A DNA stretch of 64,000 nt, taken from the NCBI RefSeq assembly GCF_016937515.1, contig NZ_JAFHKM010000002.1, positions 1,545,001-1,609,000 on the forward strand, written 5' to 3'. The position numbers were made by a program, and so were the translations under genes. The notes beneath the pieces were generated by a model. The model searched no databases. It was not told the DNA's origin and saw only the letters and a list, made by a program, of their open reading frames with translations. This DNA comes from Cohnella algarum. Lineage in GTDB: Bacteria > Bacillota > Bacilli > Paenibacillales > Paenibacillaceae. This document shows positions 39,001 through 47,920 of the stretch, piece by piece (within the stretch, counting starts at the first letter, position 1; the number at the start of each line of letters is the position of its first letter).

Positions 39001-39028
39001 AGACGCTCCCATCGGAAGCGTCTTTTTT
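39001..39028 (+). terminator. Orphan terminator
   Basis: AGACGCTCCC-ATC-GGAAGCGTCT followed by six T residues. No gene on the plus strand leads into it; the gap at 38822-39176 otherwise shows nothing. It may end an unseen short transcript or be left from a deleted gene. Confidence 0.65.
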
Positions 39029-39176
39029 GATGATCATCAAGCTGGCACCGCTCTAAAACCGCCCTTTAGCTTAATGAAAACGGCAGCTCATCTTTTGGCC
39101 CCATGCAAACATTATTTTCGTTATTTTCCCCTTCAAGCGTTCACGTCAGCCTGCCCGTTTGCATGAAACTTCCCTG

Positions 39177-39207
39177 TTGACTTAAACCATGGTTTAAGTC
39201 GTATCAT
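39177..39207 (+). promoter_or_regulatory. MerR-type autoregulated promoter
   Basis: TTGACT (39177-39182) and TATCAT (39202-39207) are 19 bp apart. The perfect dyad GACTTAAACC/GGTTTAAGTC (39179-39200) fills the spacer. It lies 42 bp before the MerR gene. Confidence 0.8.
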
Positions 39208-39249
39208 AACCTTGTCGACAACCGAAATAAAAAATTTGGGGGCCTCCGA

Positions 39250-39621
39250 ATGAAGTATTTTTCCATCGGCGAAGCTTCAGCCCAGTCCAGCATTCCGGAA
39301 TCCGCATTGCGGTATTATGAGAAGAAAGGGCTCCTTCCTCTGGTCGAGCGCGACGAAGCGGGCAGACGGTTATTTTCGGAACGTCAGATGGCGCTCCTTC
39401 AAGCCGTTACTTGCTTAAAAAATACGCACATGCCAATAAGCGACATTAAGCAGTATATGGAATGGGTTGTAGAAGGAGATGCCACCATCGAACGCCGGCT
39501 TGACATGATGAAAGCGCACAGGCAGAAAGTTTTGGATGAAATTTCATTGATGACGCAGTACCTGCAAGGAATTGATGAAAAGATTGAACGCTACCATAAA
39601 CAAATCGAGGCGATGCGGTGA
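39250..39621 (+). CDS. MerR family regulator
   Basis: A 123-aa regulator with the MerR winged helix (FSIGEASAQSSIPESALRYY, then EKKGLLP) at residues 4-30 and a C-terminal dimerisation coiled-coil. It lacks a clear metal-binding cysteine set and looks like the aldehyde/electrophile group (AdhR-like). It overlaps the next SDR gene by one base (TGATG), so the two are co-regulated. Confidence 0.9.
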   Translation: MKYFSIGEASAQSSIPESALRYYEKKGLLPLVERDEAGRRLFSERQMALLQAVTCLKNTHMPISDIKQYMEWVVEGDATIERRLDMMKAHRQKVLDEISLMTQYLQGIDEKIERYHKQIEAMR

Positions 39622-40382
39622 TGAAGCTTTCCGGCAATACCATACTGATTACGGGCGGCGGCTCCGGAATAGGGCTTTCGTTTGCGGAACGATTTATGAA
39701 CGCGGGGAATCGGGTAATCGTTTGCGGCCGGCGCGAAAACGCGCTCCAACAAGCCAAGGAAAAACTGCCCGGCCTTATTACTCGCGTAAGCGATCTCGAT
39801 TTGGAATCGGATCGTATCGCGTTGTTTGACTGGGTAACTGGGAGCTTTCCGGAAGTCAACGTGTTGGTGAATAATGCCGGAACCCAACAACGCTTTAATG
39901 TGCTCAAAACGGATGCGAAAAACGATTGGGATTATTACCGCAAAGAAATTACCACGAACTTAGACGCCCCTGTCCATCTGTCCATGCTGTTTGCTCCTTA
40001 TTTTGCGACCAAAGAAACGGCGGCCATCCTAAACGTTACATCCGGACTGGCTTTTACGCCTTTCGCGATTGCCCCGATCTATTCGGCAACCAAAGCGGCG
40101 CTTCATTCCTTTACCATGAGTCTCAGACATCAGCTTTCCGATACGTCCGTCGAAGTCATTGAAGTCGCTCCTCCCGCCGTGAATACCGATCTCGGAGGGG
40201 CAGGATTGCATGTCCAAGGAGAACCGCTGGACGAATTCTCGGACGGAATATTCAGCCAATTGGCCGAAGGCAAGCAGGAAATCGGGTATGGCACTTCTGC
40301 CGCCCGCTTGCGCATGTCTCGAGACGAAATAGACGCATACACGGAGAAAATGTATCAGGCAACGAAAAGCTTGCTGGAATAA
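39621..40382 (+). CDS. Short-chain dehydrogenase (DltE-like)
   Basis: A 253-aa SDR: GGGSGIG near residue 12, NNAGTQQRF near 85, catalytic Ser in NVTSGLAF and YSATKAALHSF near 155, PPAVNTDLGG after. The group is annotated as DltE-like after a Bacillus dlt-operon member, but no dlt genes are here. Start ATG overlaps the MerR stop; GTG at 39618 is also in frame. Confidence 0.88.
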   Translation: MKLSGNTILITGGGSGIGLSFAERFMNAGNRVIVCGRRENALQQAKEKLPGLITRVSDLDLESDRIALFDWVTGSFPEVNVLVNNAGTQQRFNVLKTDAKNDWDYYRKEITTNLDAPVHLSMLFAPYFATKETAAILNVTSGLAFTPFAIAPIYSATKAALHSFTMSLRHQLSDTSVEVIEVAPPAVNTDLGGAGLHVQGEPLDEFSDGIFSQLAEGKQEIGYGTSAARLRMSRDEIDAYTEKMYQATKSLLE

Positions 40383-40384
40383 TC

Positions 40385-40560
40385 TGCCTTGGCTTGGCAC
40401 AGGACGAGCAGATCGTTCCCATCCCGGGAACGAACGATTGGACCGTGTCCATGAGAACCTTGGCGCGCTGCAAGTGAAGCTGACAGCCGACGATTTGGCA
40501 GAGATTGAACGCATATCTCCCAAAGGCGTGGCCGCAGGCAGCCGCTTTGGGGCCTTTTGA
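40385..40560 (+). pseudogene. C-terminal remnant of an aldo/keto reductase
   Basis: The sequence encodes AQDEQIVPIPGT, then, one frame over, LDRVHENLGALQVKLTADDL and the end RISPKGVAAGSRFGAF. This is the NADP-binding C-terminus of aldo/keto reductases. One base is missing after ACGAA (near 40433) and the first 260 or so residues are absent. Confidence 0.65.
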
Positions 40561-40626
40561 TACCTTTAGCCGTACGGGTGAACTCCCGTACGGCTAAAAT
40601 TGGCTGTATCGCAACGTTGCTCAGGC

Positions 40627-41178
40627 TTACCACTCGTTTATCCCCGCTTCGATCAGTTTCCAGACCGCTTCGAATTCGGCTTTGAAATCCATCCTCAGCC
40701 AATTGTCCGCGTAAGCCGGCGCGGAAAAATAAGAAAAAGCCAACAAAATCGCATGCAGACGCCCAGTGTCCTCAATGCCGCTCGCCGCCTTCAAGCTGCC
40801 CGCCAAATCGCCGATGTGCCGAGCGAGTACCGCCGGATTTCGATCGATATAGGCCGTATACAGCTTAAACATTTCCGGCTCTCGCACATAAGCTTCATAT
40901 TTCGATTGGCTTACGATCCATAGCCAGTCGTGCACGATGTCCTTCGTAGACGAATACTTATCCGTGTCAAATGGAAAAATCCTCGCCAGTTCACGGTCCA
41001 GCCACGACAATGCAAGCTCGGTCCACAACTCTTCCTTGCCCGAAAAATACTTGTAGATCGCAGCGTGAGTCGTCCCCAGCTCGGAGCCGACCTTGGACAG
41101 ATTCACTTTCTCCATCCCGTGTTCGACGACCATTCGATGTGCGGTTTCCAAAATAAGTTCTCTGCTTAACGTTTTCAT
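40627..41178 (-). CDS. TetR/AcrR family repressor
   Basis: A 183-aa repressor with an N-terminal helix-turn-helix (MVVEHGMEKVNLSKVGSELG, then TTHAAIYKYFSGKEELW) at residues 13-50 and a helical ligand domain (TetR_C-like). It is divergent from an SDR of the same kind as the MerR-linked one, with two matching dyads in the gap. Confidence 0.9.
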   Translation of the reverse strand: MKTLSRELILETAHRMVVEHGMEKVNLSKVGSELGTTHAAIYKYFSGKEELWTELALSWLDRELARIFPFDTDKYSSTKDIVHDWLWIVSQSKYEAYVREPEMFKLYTAYIDRNPAVLARHIGDLAGSLKAASGIEDTGRLHAILLAFSYFSAPAYADNWLRMDFKAEFEAVWKLIEAGINEW

Positions 41179-41206
41179 GGTCTTATTATAAAGATTGACG
41201 CGATCA

Positions 41207-41283
41207 GTTACAACTATTGACTTTTGTAACTTGGCATTGTATGCTGAATTTGCTCGCAGGTTACAAATATTAAAATGTGTAAC
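41207..41283. promoter_or_regulatory. Two TetR operator-like dyads and SDR promoter
   Basis: GTTACAA...TTGTAAC (41207-41230) and GTTACA...TGTAAC (41260-41283) are both 24 bp long. The SDR promoter TTGACT (41217-41222), 17 bp, TATGCT (41240-41245) overlaps the first dyad. Repressor on the dyads would block both divergent genes. Confidence 0.75.
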
Positions 41284-41303
41284 TCGAAAAGGAGAGACAT
41301 CTT

Positions 41304-42059
41304 ATGAAGCTTTCAAATCGTACGATCGTCATTACCGGCGGCACTTCGGGCATCGGACTTGCATTCGCCTTGAAATTGCTGAGTCTTGGCAATAAAGTTA
41401 TCGTCATCGGCCGGAATCAAGCAACACTCGATCAAGCGACAACCAAACATAAGGGGCTTATCGGGCTGCAAGGCGATGTCTCCAATGCGAACTCCGTTCG
41501 CGAAATGGCCGCATTCCTTCGGGACCGCTACCCGGAAGCCTCGATCTTGTTCAACTCGGCAGGGATTATGCGCGCATTCGAACTGATGGACGATAACCTC
41601 GATTTGGAGCGAACTACCGCGGAGGTTGACACGAACTTAAACGGGACCATCTGGATGACGGAAGCGCTGCTCCCGCAATTGGCCCAACAAGACGAAGCCA
41701 TGATCGTAACCGTAAGCTCCGGTCTTTCCTACGTCACTTCGCCCATTCATCCCGTCTATTCGGCTACTAAGGCAGGAGTTCATATGTTTACCGACGCGCT
41801 GCGAATCCAACTCAAGAAATCAGGAAAAAATATCCACGTTATGGAGCTTGTCCCGCCCCTCGTTGCGGAAACCAATCTTGAATCGGACAGCCAAAGCGGC
41901 GGCCGCGCTCCCAATATGAGCCTGGATACGCTCGTGAACCACGGAATCCGAGGAATGGAGCGCAACAAAAAAAGGGTTGTTCCGGGCTTCTCCAAATTTT
42001 TGCGCTTTGCCGGGAAATACTTTCCGGATGCCCTTTCGAATGCAATGGCTCGGGGGTGA
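41304..42059 (+). CDS. Short-chain dehydrogenase (DltE-like), TetR-controlled
   Basis: A 251-aa SDR with GGTSGIGLAF (residues 11-20), NSAGIMRAFEL near 85 (Asn-Ser in place of the usual Asn-Asn), and YSATKAGVHMF near 150. AAAAGGAGAG precedes the ATG. It is closest in layout to the SDR at 39621, suggesting an old duplication with different regulators. Confidence 0.88.
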   Translation: MKLSNRTIVITGGTSGIGLAFALKLLSLGNKVIVIGRNQATLDQATTKHKGLIGLQGDVSNANSVREMAAFLRDRYPEASILFNSAGIMRAFELMDDNLDLERTTAEVDTNLNGTIWMTEALLPQLAQQDEAMIVTVSSGLSYVTSPIHPVYSATKAGVHMFTDALRIQLKKSGKNIHVMELVPPLVAETNLESDSQSGGRAPNMSLDTLVNHGIRGMERNKKRVVPGFSKFLRFAGKYFPDALSNAMARG

Positions 42060-42165
42060 GAGGTTAATCTTAGCAAAGCCAGGATAATGAGGACACGCCG
42101 TCGAATTAGAACTACATGCGGGTTCTTCCTGTCAAGCTTCCCGATTTTTATTGGAGTTGATTCGA

Positions 42166-42897
42166 GTGGATTTGGAACAACGAAGGGCCTGGAATGAAAA
42201 CCATAAGCTGTTAACCGAAATCATTCTAAAACCAAACGAACATTTCCGGGCGCTTGAATTATTTCTTCATCATCACGCTTTGTTGCATTCCTCAAAGATG
42301 AGCAACGAATGCATCCCTACATTGGAGGATGTCGTTCTGGAACGCCTGGAGGAACGTACATTCAGGAGATATCCGGTAAATGCTCCGGATACCAAAAATT
42401 CAATCGCGTGGCATCTCTGGCACATGGCAAGGGTCGAGGACATGACGATGAATATTTTGGTCGCTGACGGTCAGCAGGTGCTTCACTCCGATCATTGGCT
42501 GCAAAAATTGAACATCCGATTTCCCCATAGCGGCAACAGCATGAGCGATGACGATATCGCGGAATTAAGTTCGCATATTCATATAGATGCGCTTTTCGAA
42601 TATAGAATCGCCGTGGGAAAACAAACGCGGCAAATCATTTCGTCACGGCAACCGGGCGAATTCAGAGACAAAATTCCAGATCGCAGAATCAAAAGGCTGT
42701 TCGAAGAAAACGCCATTCTTCCGGAAGCAAGCGGCATTGCCGAATATTGGAGCAAAAAAACGATTGCAGGACTCGTGTTAATGCCGGCAACAAGACATAA
42801 CTTTTTACACTTGAACAAATGTGTCCGCATAAAGAATAAATGGCAAAAGCAAACTAGCAAATCAAATGGATTCGAGACTAGCTCCCGCCTCCGTTAA
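42166..42897 (+). CDS. DinB-like four-helix protein
   Basis: About 243 aa. The region AWHLWHMARVEDMTMNIL (about residue 80) carries the metal-binding His residues of the DinB/YfiT superfamily, with further helices before and after. DinB-like proteins are often thiol-dependent enzymes; the activity here is unknown. The GTG at 42166 is 9 nt after GGAG; the TTG at 42151 lies before that site. Confidence 0.7.
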   Translation: MDLEQRRAWNENHKLLTEIILKPNEHFRALELFLHHHALLHSSKMSNECIPTLEDVVLERLEERTFRRYPVNAPDTKNSIAWHLWHMARVEDMTMNILVADGQQVLHSDHWLQKLNIRFPHSGNSMSDDDIAELSSHIHIDALFEYRIAVGKQTRQIISSRQPGEFRDKIPDRRIKRLFEENAILPEASGIAEYWSKKTIAGLVLMPATRHNFLHLNKCVRIKNKWQKQTSKSNGFETSSRLR

Positions 42898-42904
42898 AGC
42901 CAAA

Positions 42905-42937
42905 TCGGAGGGCATACCCAATCAGGTATCCCTCCGA
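42905..42937. terminator. Stem-loop after the DinB gene
   Basis: TCGGAGGGCATACC pairs with GGTATCCCTCCGA around a short loop. No T-run follows on either strand, so it may stabilise or weakly terminate transcripts. Confidence 0.5.
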
Positions 42938-43039
42938 CTCGTTGCAGCCATGCCTAAATCACCTTTTTACCGCAGACAACGCCAAATATCCGCCGCCAAT
43001 AAGGGTTAGCTCCGCGATTTCTTCCGCTGTTTAAAATCC

Positions 43040-44018
43040 CTACTCCGTTACAAGAATTCTCGCCAGGCCCGCGCTAACGCCCCCATTCAGGACGAGCGGC
43101 AGTTGTACGATTCCATATGCGGACAACACCTGCTCCAAAATAACGGGCAGCACGTAAATTCCGACAAATATGCCGACAATGGCGCCAATCGCGCTAACAA
43201 CCGCGCTCCCGGTCGCAAGAGCCAACCGAACCCCGTTGGCGGTCATTCCGACGCTATACACCGGATCGATAAGCGTCTGCTGCGGGACGATCGTTGCCGA
43301 ATTCTGGAATTCGGCATTGTTCGTTTGCGACTGCGGTGGCCTGCGCGTTGTCCTTCAATCGGATCATATAGTCTAGCAAGCCTTCACTGGTTAGCGGCAA
43401 CGCATTCGATGCCGAAAACGGGGTTTCCCCTGTTAATCGCGCTGAATTGGACATGTTCGCAATGGCCTGATAAATACCGGTTACCAGGTATCGGTTTCGC
43501 TGACCCTGTATATACACGACCACGGTGTCGCCGACATCATTGTTGAACGTTCGCGCCACGTTTACCCCGATGGCAATCTCGTTCTTATATTGCGGGTTGC
43601 GGCCGGATAATGTTGCATAGCCGAATTCGTCGAGGCTTCCTTCGAATGTCATAATGGCAATCCCGGCCGATTCCGAATCGGAATCGCCCTCCACAATGCC
43701 GGTCAGGCTGTGAGCCCGTCCGATGGACAGGATACGACTGTCGGATTGAAGCGCCCGCTCGAATTCATCTCGATTAAAGCCCGACGGATTGAATACGGTG
43801 GCGACAACGTCGGAGGTATCGTACCCCCATTGACCCGCTTTCTCCTGCAGGGCAGACATGCTGCTCGTGATCGCATAACCGAACACGATCACGGCGGATG
43901 ACAAAGCCGCCATGACAAGCATAAGCAAGGAGCCTTTCCGATTGCGCAGAAGGCTTCGAATCCCAATGACGAGGGATACCGGAAGCTTGTCGAAGCCCCA
44001 AAATGGCGAGCCTAAGGA
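43040..44018 (-). pseudogene. FtsX-like ABC permease, truncated and frameshifted
   Basis: The minus strand encodes part of a MacB/FtsX permease: helix LLMLVMAALSSAVIVFGYAI, an extracellular region (SIGRAHSLTGIVEGDSDS to SEGLLDYMIRLKDNAQATAV), and, one frame over from about 43270, PQQTLIDPVYSVGMTANGVR and two more helices. One frameshift lies near 43310. The N-terminal half is cut off at 44018 by an ISAzo13 element, and its other side (45374) is not this gene, so a deletion or rearrangement accompanied the insertion. Confidence 0.75.
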
Positions 44019-45373
44019 ACTGTAGCAAATTAAACTACCTATTTCTAGGTGAAATCGTGTAATTCCATTCTCCATGAAAGTAATTTTTTTCTAGGTTTAC
44101 TTGGGCCAGTTCTTCATCCGTTACTTTGATTCCTTTTGGGTACGCTGTTGTGTCCAACTCGGCCTGTACCTTCAGCCCGGTTGTTGTCGTCGTGGACGCA
44201 ATCAGATTGACAATGACCTCGTGGCTGGTTAGCGGCTTTCCCCGCCAATTCTGGGTGATGCATGAAAACAGACGATGCTCAATCTTGTTCCATTTGCTCG
44301 TCCCCGGTGGAAAGTGGCAGACCGATAGGGACAACCCCGTTTCGTCCGACAACGTCTGCAACTCCGTCTTCCACAGCCGTACACGAGAGCCGTTGCTTCC
44401 GCCTCCATCCGCTGTGATCAGGAGCTTCGTGGCGTTTGGATAGGTAGCTTGACCCATCGCCGTCCACCAACGGCGGATGCTTTCTACCGCAAAAGCTGCC
44501 GTATCGTGATCCGTGCCTACGCTCACCCATCCGGCATTCGCGCTGAGATCATAGACGCCGTATGGATTGACTTTTCCGAGCTCGGGGATTTGAAAATCAT
44601 GAACGCGTACCTTCTCCGGGCTGCCTTTGGGTTGCCATTCGACACCGCCGTTTTTGAAGTCGCCGAGCAACTCTTTTTTCTTGGTATCCACGGAGATCAC
44701 CGGCTCTCCTTCGTTTTGGAAGGCCTGCACCTGATCGTGAATATGCTGAAATTGCGCATCACGGTCTTCATGACGACCGCCTTCTTCTGTTTTTCGATTG
44801 GCCTGCAGACTGTAGCCGAGCTCGTGTAATAGCGTGGCTACCATCTTGTTGTCGGTCTTGTGCCCCATTTCATTCAAGGCGGCAGCGAGTTTACGCGTAC
44901 TCTTGTTCGTCCAGCGCAGAGGCGAGTCGGGTTCACCTCGGGTAGCGGGATCAATCAACTTCTCCAGATCGCTCAGCAGCGTCGGATCCGTATCCACCGT
45001 TCGCTTCCGACCCCCACCCGATTTCCGAATCCGTTCAGGGTCGATCTGCTCCGGGTTCTTCAATTCCCGAATGCCCGCTTGGATGACTTTATGACTGATT
45101 CCCAATTCTCGTTCGACGAATGCGATCCCTCCACGACCATAAGCGAGGGCTTCAGTTGCCGCAAATAATCGTCTCTGACGTTCATTCAGAAAGGGGCTCA
45201 ATTGTTCGTAACGTTGCTTCAACGTATTCTGCATGAGAGGATTCCTCCTTCGGGTTGGAGGCCGTTCTCCTGCCAAGCCGTTGTTTCTACCAGTCTACCA
45301 GATTTCGCTACATCGCGCTTTCTTCATTTCCAGCCTTATGTGTAATTTATTAGGGTGTTTATTTCGCTACAGT
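44019..45373 (-). mobile_element. ISAzo13-family element
   Basis: The ends are imperfect inverted repeats: ACTGTAGCAAATTAAAC at 44019 and, inverted from 45373, ACTGTAGCGAAATAAAC. No target duplication is visible. The left flank is an FtsX gene and the right flank a recombinase gene, so the element marks a rearrangement junction. Confidence 0.75.
44035..45234 (-). CDS. ISAzo13-type transposase
   Basis: A 399-aa DDE transposase. N-terminal helix-turn-helix (AFVERELGISHKVIQAGIRE), then catalytic blocks with Asp in PVISVDTKKKELLGDF and LLITADGGGSNGSR, and the late CHFPPGTSKWNKIEHRLFS with Glu. These are the hallmark motifs of the ISAzo13/Rhodopirellula-type family. AAGGAGGAA precedes the ATG at 45234; it appears intact. 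Confidence 0.9.
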   Translation of the reverse strand: MQNTLKQRYEQLSPFLNERQRRLFAATEALAYGRGGIAFVERELGISHKVIQAGIRELKNPEQIDPERIRKSGGGRKRTVDTDPTLLSDLEKLIDPATRGEPDSPLRWTNKSTRKLAAALNEMGHKTDNKMVATLLHELGYSLQANRKTEEGGRHEDRDAQFQHIHDQVQAFQNEGEPVISVDTKKKELLGDFKNGGVEWQPKGSPEKVRVHDFQIPELGKVNPYGVYDLSANAGWVSVGTDHDTAAFAVESIRRWWTAMGQATYPNATKLLITADGGGSNGSRVRLWKTELQTLSDETGLSLSVCHFPPGTSKWNKIEHRLFSCITQNWRGKPLTSHEVIVNLIASTTTTTGLKVQAELDTTAYPKGIKVTDEELAQVNLEKNYFHGEWNYTISPRNR

Positions 45374-46211
45374 CCCTGAGGCACTTTGGGAGAAAGTTCA
45401 GTACCTCCGTAGCAAGAAGTCTTTCGAGTCACCTAAGCACTTTGACGGCAAGTTCCTGCTGACAGGCCTCCTCCGCTGCCCACAATGCGGCGCAGCCATG
45501 ACCGCCAGCGTCACCAAGAACACCGCGAAGGACGGCAGCAAGATAGTACGAACCTACTATTCCTGCGGCAACTTCCGCAGCAAGGGGAGCGCCGTGTGCA
45601 GCGCCAACAGCATCCGCAAGGACGACGCCGAGCGGTTCGTAACTGACCGAATCCGGGAAGTGCTCGTCAAGCCACACATCCTCCGAGGCATCGTCGCCAG
45701 CATCAACAATCGGAAGAAGAACCGGATCAAACCGCTCCAGGAGGAACTCGAGGCGATCAGCGAAAGGATCGCGAACATCGAGGAAAAACGGAAGAAATAC
45801 TTCGATCTTTATGAGATGGATGACTTCGACCGTGAGCTCTTTTCAGGAAGGATGAGCGAGCTTGACGCCGAACGCGACCAACTGCTTACGCGGAGGTCCG
45901 AGATTGAGTTCGAGCTAAGCGGCGATAATTCTCAGACGGTCAGCTACGAGCAAGTGAGCTCCCTGATCGAGCGTTTCGAGTACCTTCTACAAAAGTCATC
46001 CTTTGACCAGCGTAAGACCCTGTTGCATCTCATCATCCAGAAAATCACGCTAAATGACAAGCGTCGGATCGACAAGATCGAGATGGCCTTCGACGAGACA
46101 ACCGAACACCATTTTTTAAGCGTGGCCCCTTCTGCCGACATTGCGGAAGGGGCATTTTCTTTCAACGGGAAAGCCCCAAAAATCAAACACAAGCTAATAA
46201 TCATCATTTAA
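45374..46211 (+). pseudogene. Large serine recombinase, 5' truncated
   Basis: The open frame begins directly at the ISAzo13 end (PEALWEKVQYLRSKKSFES) and runs to 46211, about 278 residues. It contains the recombinase zinc ribbon (LLRCPQCGAAMTA ... YYSCGNFRSKGSAVCSANSI) and the coiled-coil tail (EELEAISERIANIEEKRKKY). The catalytic N-terminal domain with the active Ser is missing. Proteins of this type integrate phages and SCC-like islands, so the fragment points to a former integrative element. Confidence 0.85.
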
Positions 46212-46306
46212 TCATTTAATCGAACGTAAAGATCATCCTTATCACCGATCGACGATCCAACCCCTACACCGGAAGAAAATGCGTGAAACTAAATTACAGA
46301 TAGTAT

Positions 46307-47829
46307 CTAACTCAACTTTCGCAGAGCAATAATGACGATAATCCTTTGATAGGATTGGGTTTGTGCTGATTTGGTTCTGGGGTTGACGAAATGAAAAACA
46401 CCGTTCTGTGTGGTATAATTGGAATTGTCGAGATCCCAAAACCACGCAGAAAAGGTGTTTCCTACATGATAAAACAAAATGAGCTATTCAATCAACTGCC
46501 AAAAGAAATCAAGCCGGCCTTTCAAGACTTGAACGTCATCAAACACTTGAACGGCGCGGGTTTCAAGAAGAAATTCGGATTTACTTGCGCGTTTTTGTTT
46601 ACGCTTGTATTTGTTCTTCTCTTCCACCAGAAGAACTGGTTTCGCCTGCTGGAGAGCAAGAAAGGCGAGTCTCTTCCGGGAAAGGATACGCTCTATCGAT
46701 TTCTCAATCATAGCGGGCACCCGCGGCGGAAATTTTTGTTATCGCTGAGCAGCGACATAATTCAGCGCGTCGAAAAGTTGACCTCCAACGACCGGGATAC
46801 CGCGTTCATTTTTGACGACTCGATGTTCGAACGCAATCGAAGCAAAAAAGTGGAACTGCTCGCCCGCTTTAAAGATCATGCGACGGGTGCGTTCTACAAG
46901 GGATTTCGCATGCTGACGATGGGCTGGTCTGATGGCCATTCGTTTATCCCGGTCGATTTTAGTTTGCTGAGCTCCGTGAAGTCCAATATCAACGGGATGA
47001 TGAAGGAAATCGATAAGCGAACTTCCGGCTATAAGCGTCGCCAGGAAGCGCTTCTCCCCGCACCGCAAGTTGTCGCGGCTATGCTGGACCGCGCGATTGC
47101 CGCAGGGATGACTGCTTCCTATGCCCTGATGGACAGTTGGTTTACTCATGCGCCTCTTATTCGAGAAATCGTCGAGCGCGGCGTCCATGTGATTGGCATG
47201 GTTAAAAACGATACCAAGCGCTACATCGTTGACGGCCAACGACTTTGCTTGAAGTCGCTGTATGAAGCTGCGCCACGAGTGGAAGGCAAGAACCGCAACA
47301 TTCTGCGTCTTATTCGAACGGAGCTCGCGCCGGGCATTCCCGTGACGGTGTTGTTTGTCCGCCATCGCTCCAAGAAAAACGAAGGGCTCGCCATCCTTTC
47401 GACTGACCTCGCCTTGACTGCTGAGGAGATCATCCGGATCTACAAAATGCGCTGGGACATAGAAGTTTTCTTTAAGTGCGCAAAGTCTTTGCTGCGCCTG
47501 CAAAAAGAGTTTCAAGGCCGTTCGTATGACTTGCTGGTCAGCCACACGACGGTTGTGTTTACGCGGTACATTCTGCTCGCTTGGCAACATCGACAAAGCA
47601 CCGATCAACGCTCGTTTGGCGGCCTGTTCTATTTGCTATGCGATGAAGTTGGCGCAATTGACTGGGCAGTTGCCTTGCAACAACTGATTGATCTGATCAA
47701 CGAAATCGCTACGAAAGCCGGTAAGAAGATTTCAACGCTTATTCAGCGTCAACTCCAGCAATGGATTGCGGCTTTACCCAACTACATCAAGGCTTATCTG
47801 CCGATTTCAAGCTGCGAAAGTTGAGTTAG
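46307..47829 (+). mobile_element. IS4-family element (1523 bp)
   Basis: Perfect 18-bp terminal inverted repeats CTAACTCAACTTTCGCAG at 46307-46324 and 47812-47829. Flanking bases (AGTAT left, GAAGT right) do not match, so no target duplication is evident. Confidence 0.88.
46466..47824 (+). CDS. IS4 family transposase
   Basis: A 452-aa transposase. DDE blocks: FIFDDSMFERNRSKKVELL, YALMDSWFTHAPLI and the Y-(2)-R-(3)-E-(6)-K-like block YKMRWDIEVFFKCAKSLL. The ATG at 46466 (AAAGGTG upstream) fits family starts; an earlier ATG at 46391 is less likely. Intact. Confidence 0.92.
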   Translation: MIKQNELFNQLPKEIKPAFQDLNVIKHLNGAGFKKKFGFTCAFLFTLVFVLLFHQKNWFRLLESKKGESLPGKDTLYRFLNHSGHPRRKFLLSLSSDIIQRVEKLTSNDRDTAFIFDDSMFERNRSKKVELLARFKDHATGAFYKGFRMLTMGWSDGHSFIPVDFSLLSSVKSNINGMMKEIDKRTSGYKRRQEALLPAPQVVAAMLDRAIAAGMTASYALMDSWFTHAPLIREIVERGVHVIGMVKNDTKRYIVDGQRLCLKSLYEAAPRVEGKNRNILRLIRTELAPGIPVTVLFVRHRSKKNEGLAILSTDLALTAEEIIRIYKMRWDIEVFFKCAKSLLRLQKEFQGRSYDLLVSHTTVVFTRYILLAWQHRQSTDQRSFGGLFYLLCDEVGAIDWAVALQQLIDLINEIATKAGKKISTLIQRQLQQWIAALPNYIKAYLPISSCES

Positions 47830-47920
47830 GAAGTCCCTCTGCCTTAATCTTCTTTTTTTTTCTTAATAACATTCAGCAATTCTTTTTGTATTTCCAGAAG
47901 ATCATTAAATTTTTTATTAA

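Noticed and set aside
40567..40600. AGCCGTACGGG/CCCGTACGGCT hairpin as a terminator
   Set aside because: Strong stem but no T-run on either strand; role unclear, and not needed to explain a gene end.
42960..43039. Short minus frame AEEIAELTLIGGGYLALSAVKR behind the FtsX pseudogene
   Set aside because: Looks protein-like but has no start or ribosome site and is too short to assign; possibly the tail of the decayed permease region.
46307..47829. Target duplication for the IS4 element
   Set aside because: Flanking bases do not match at any of the usual lengths (9-12 bp).
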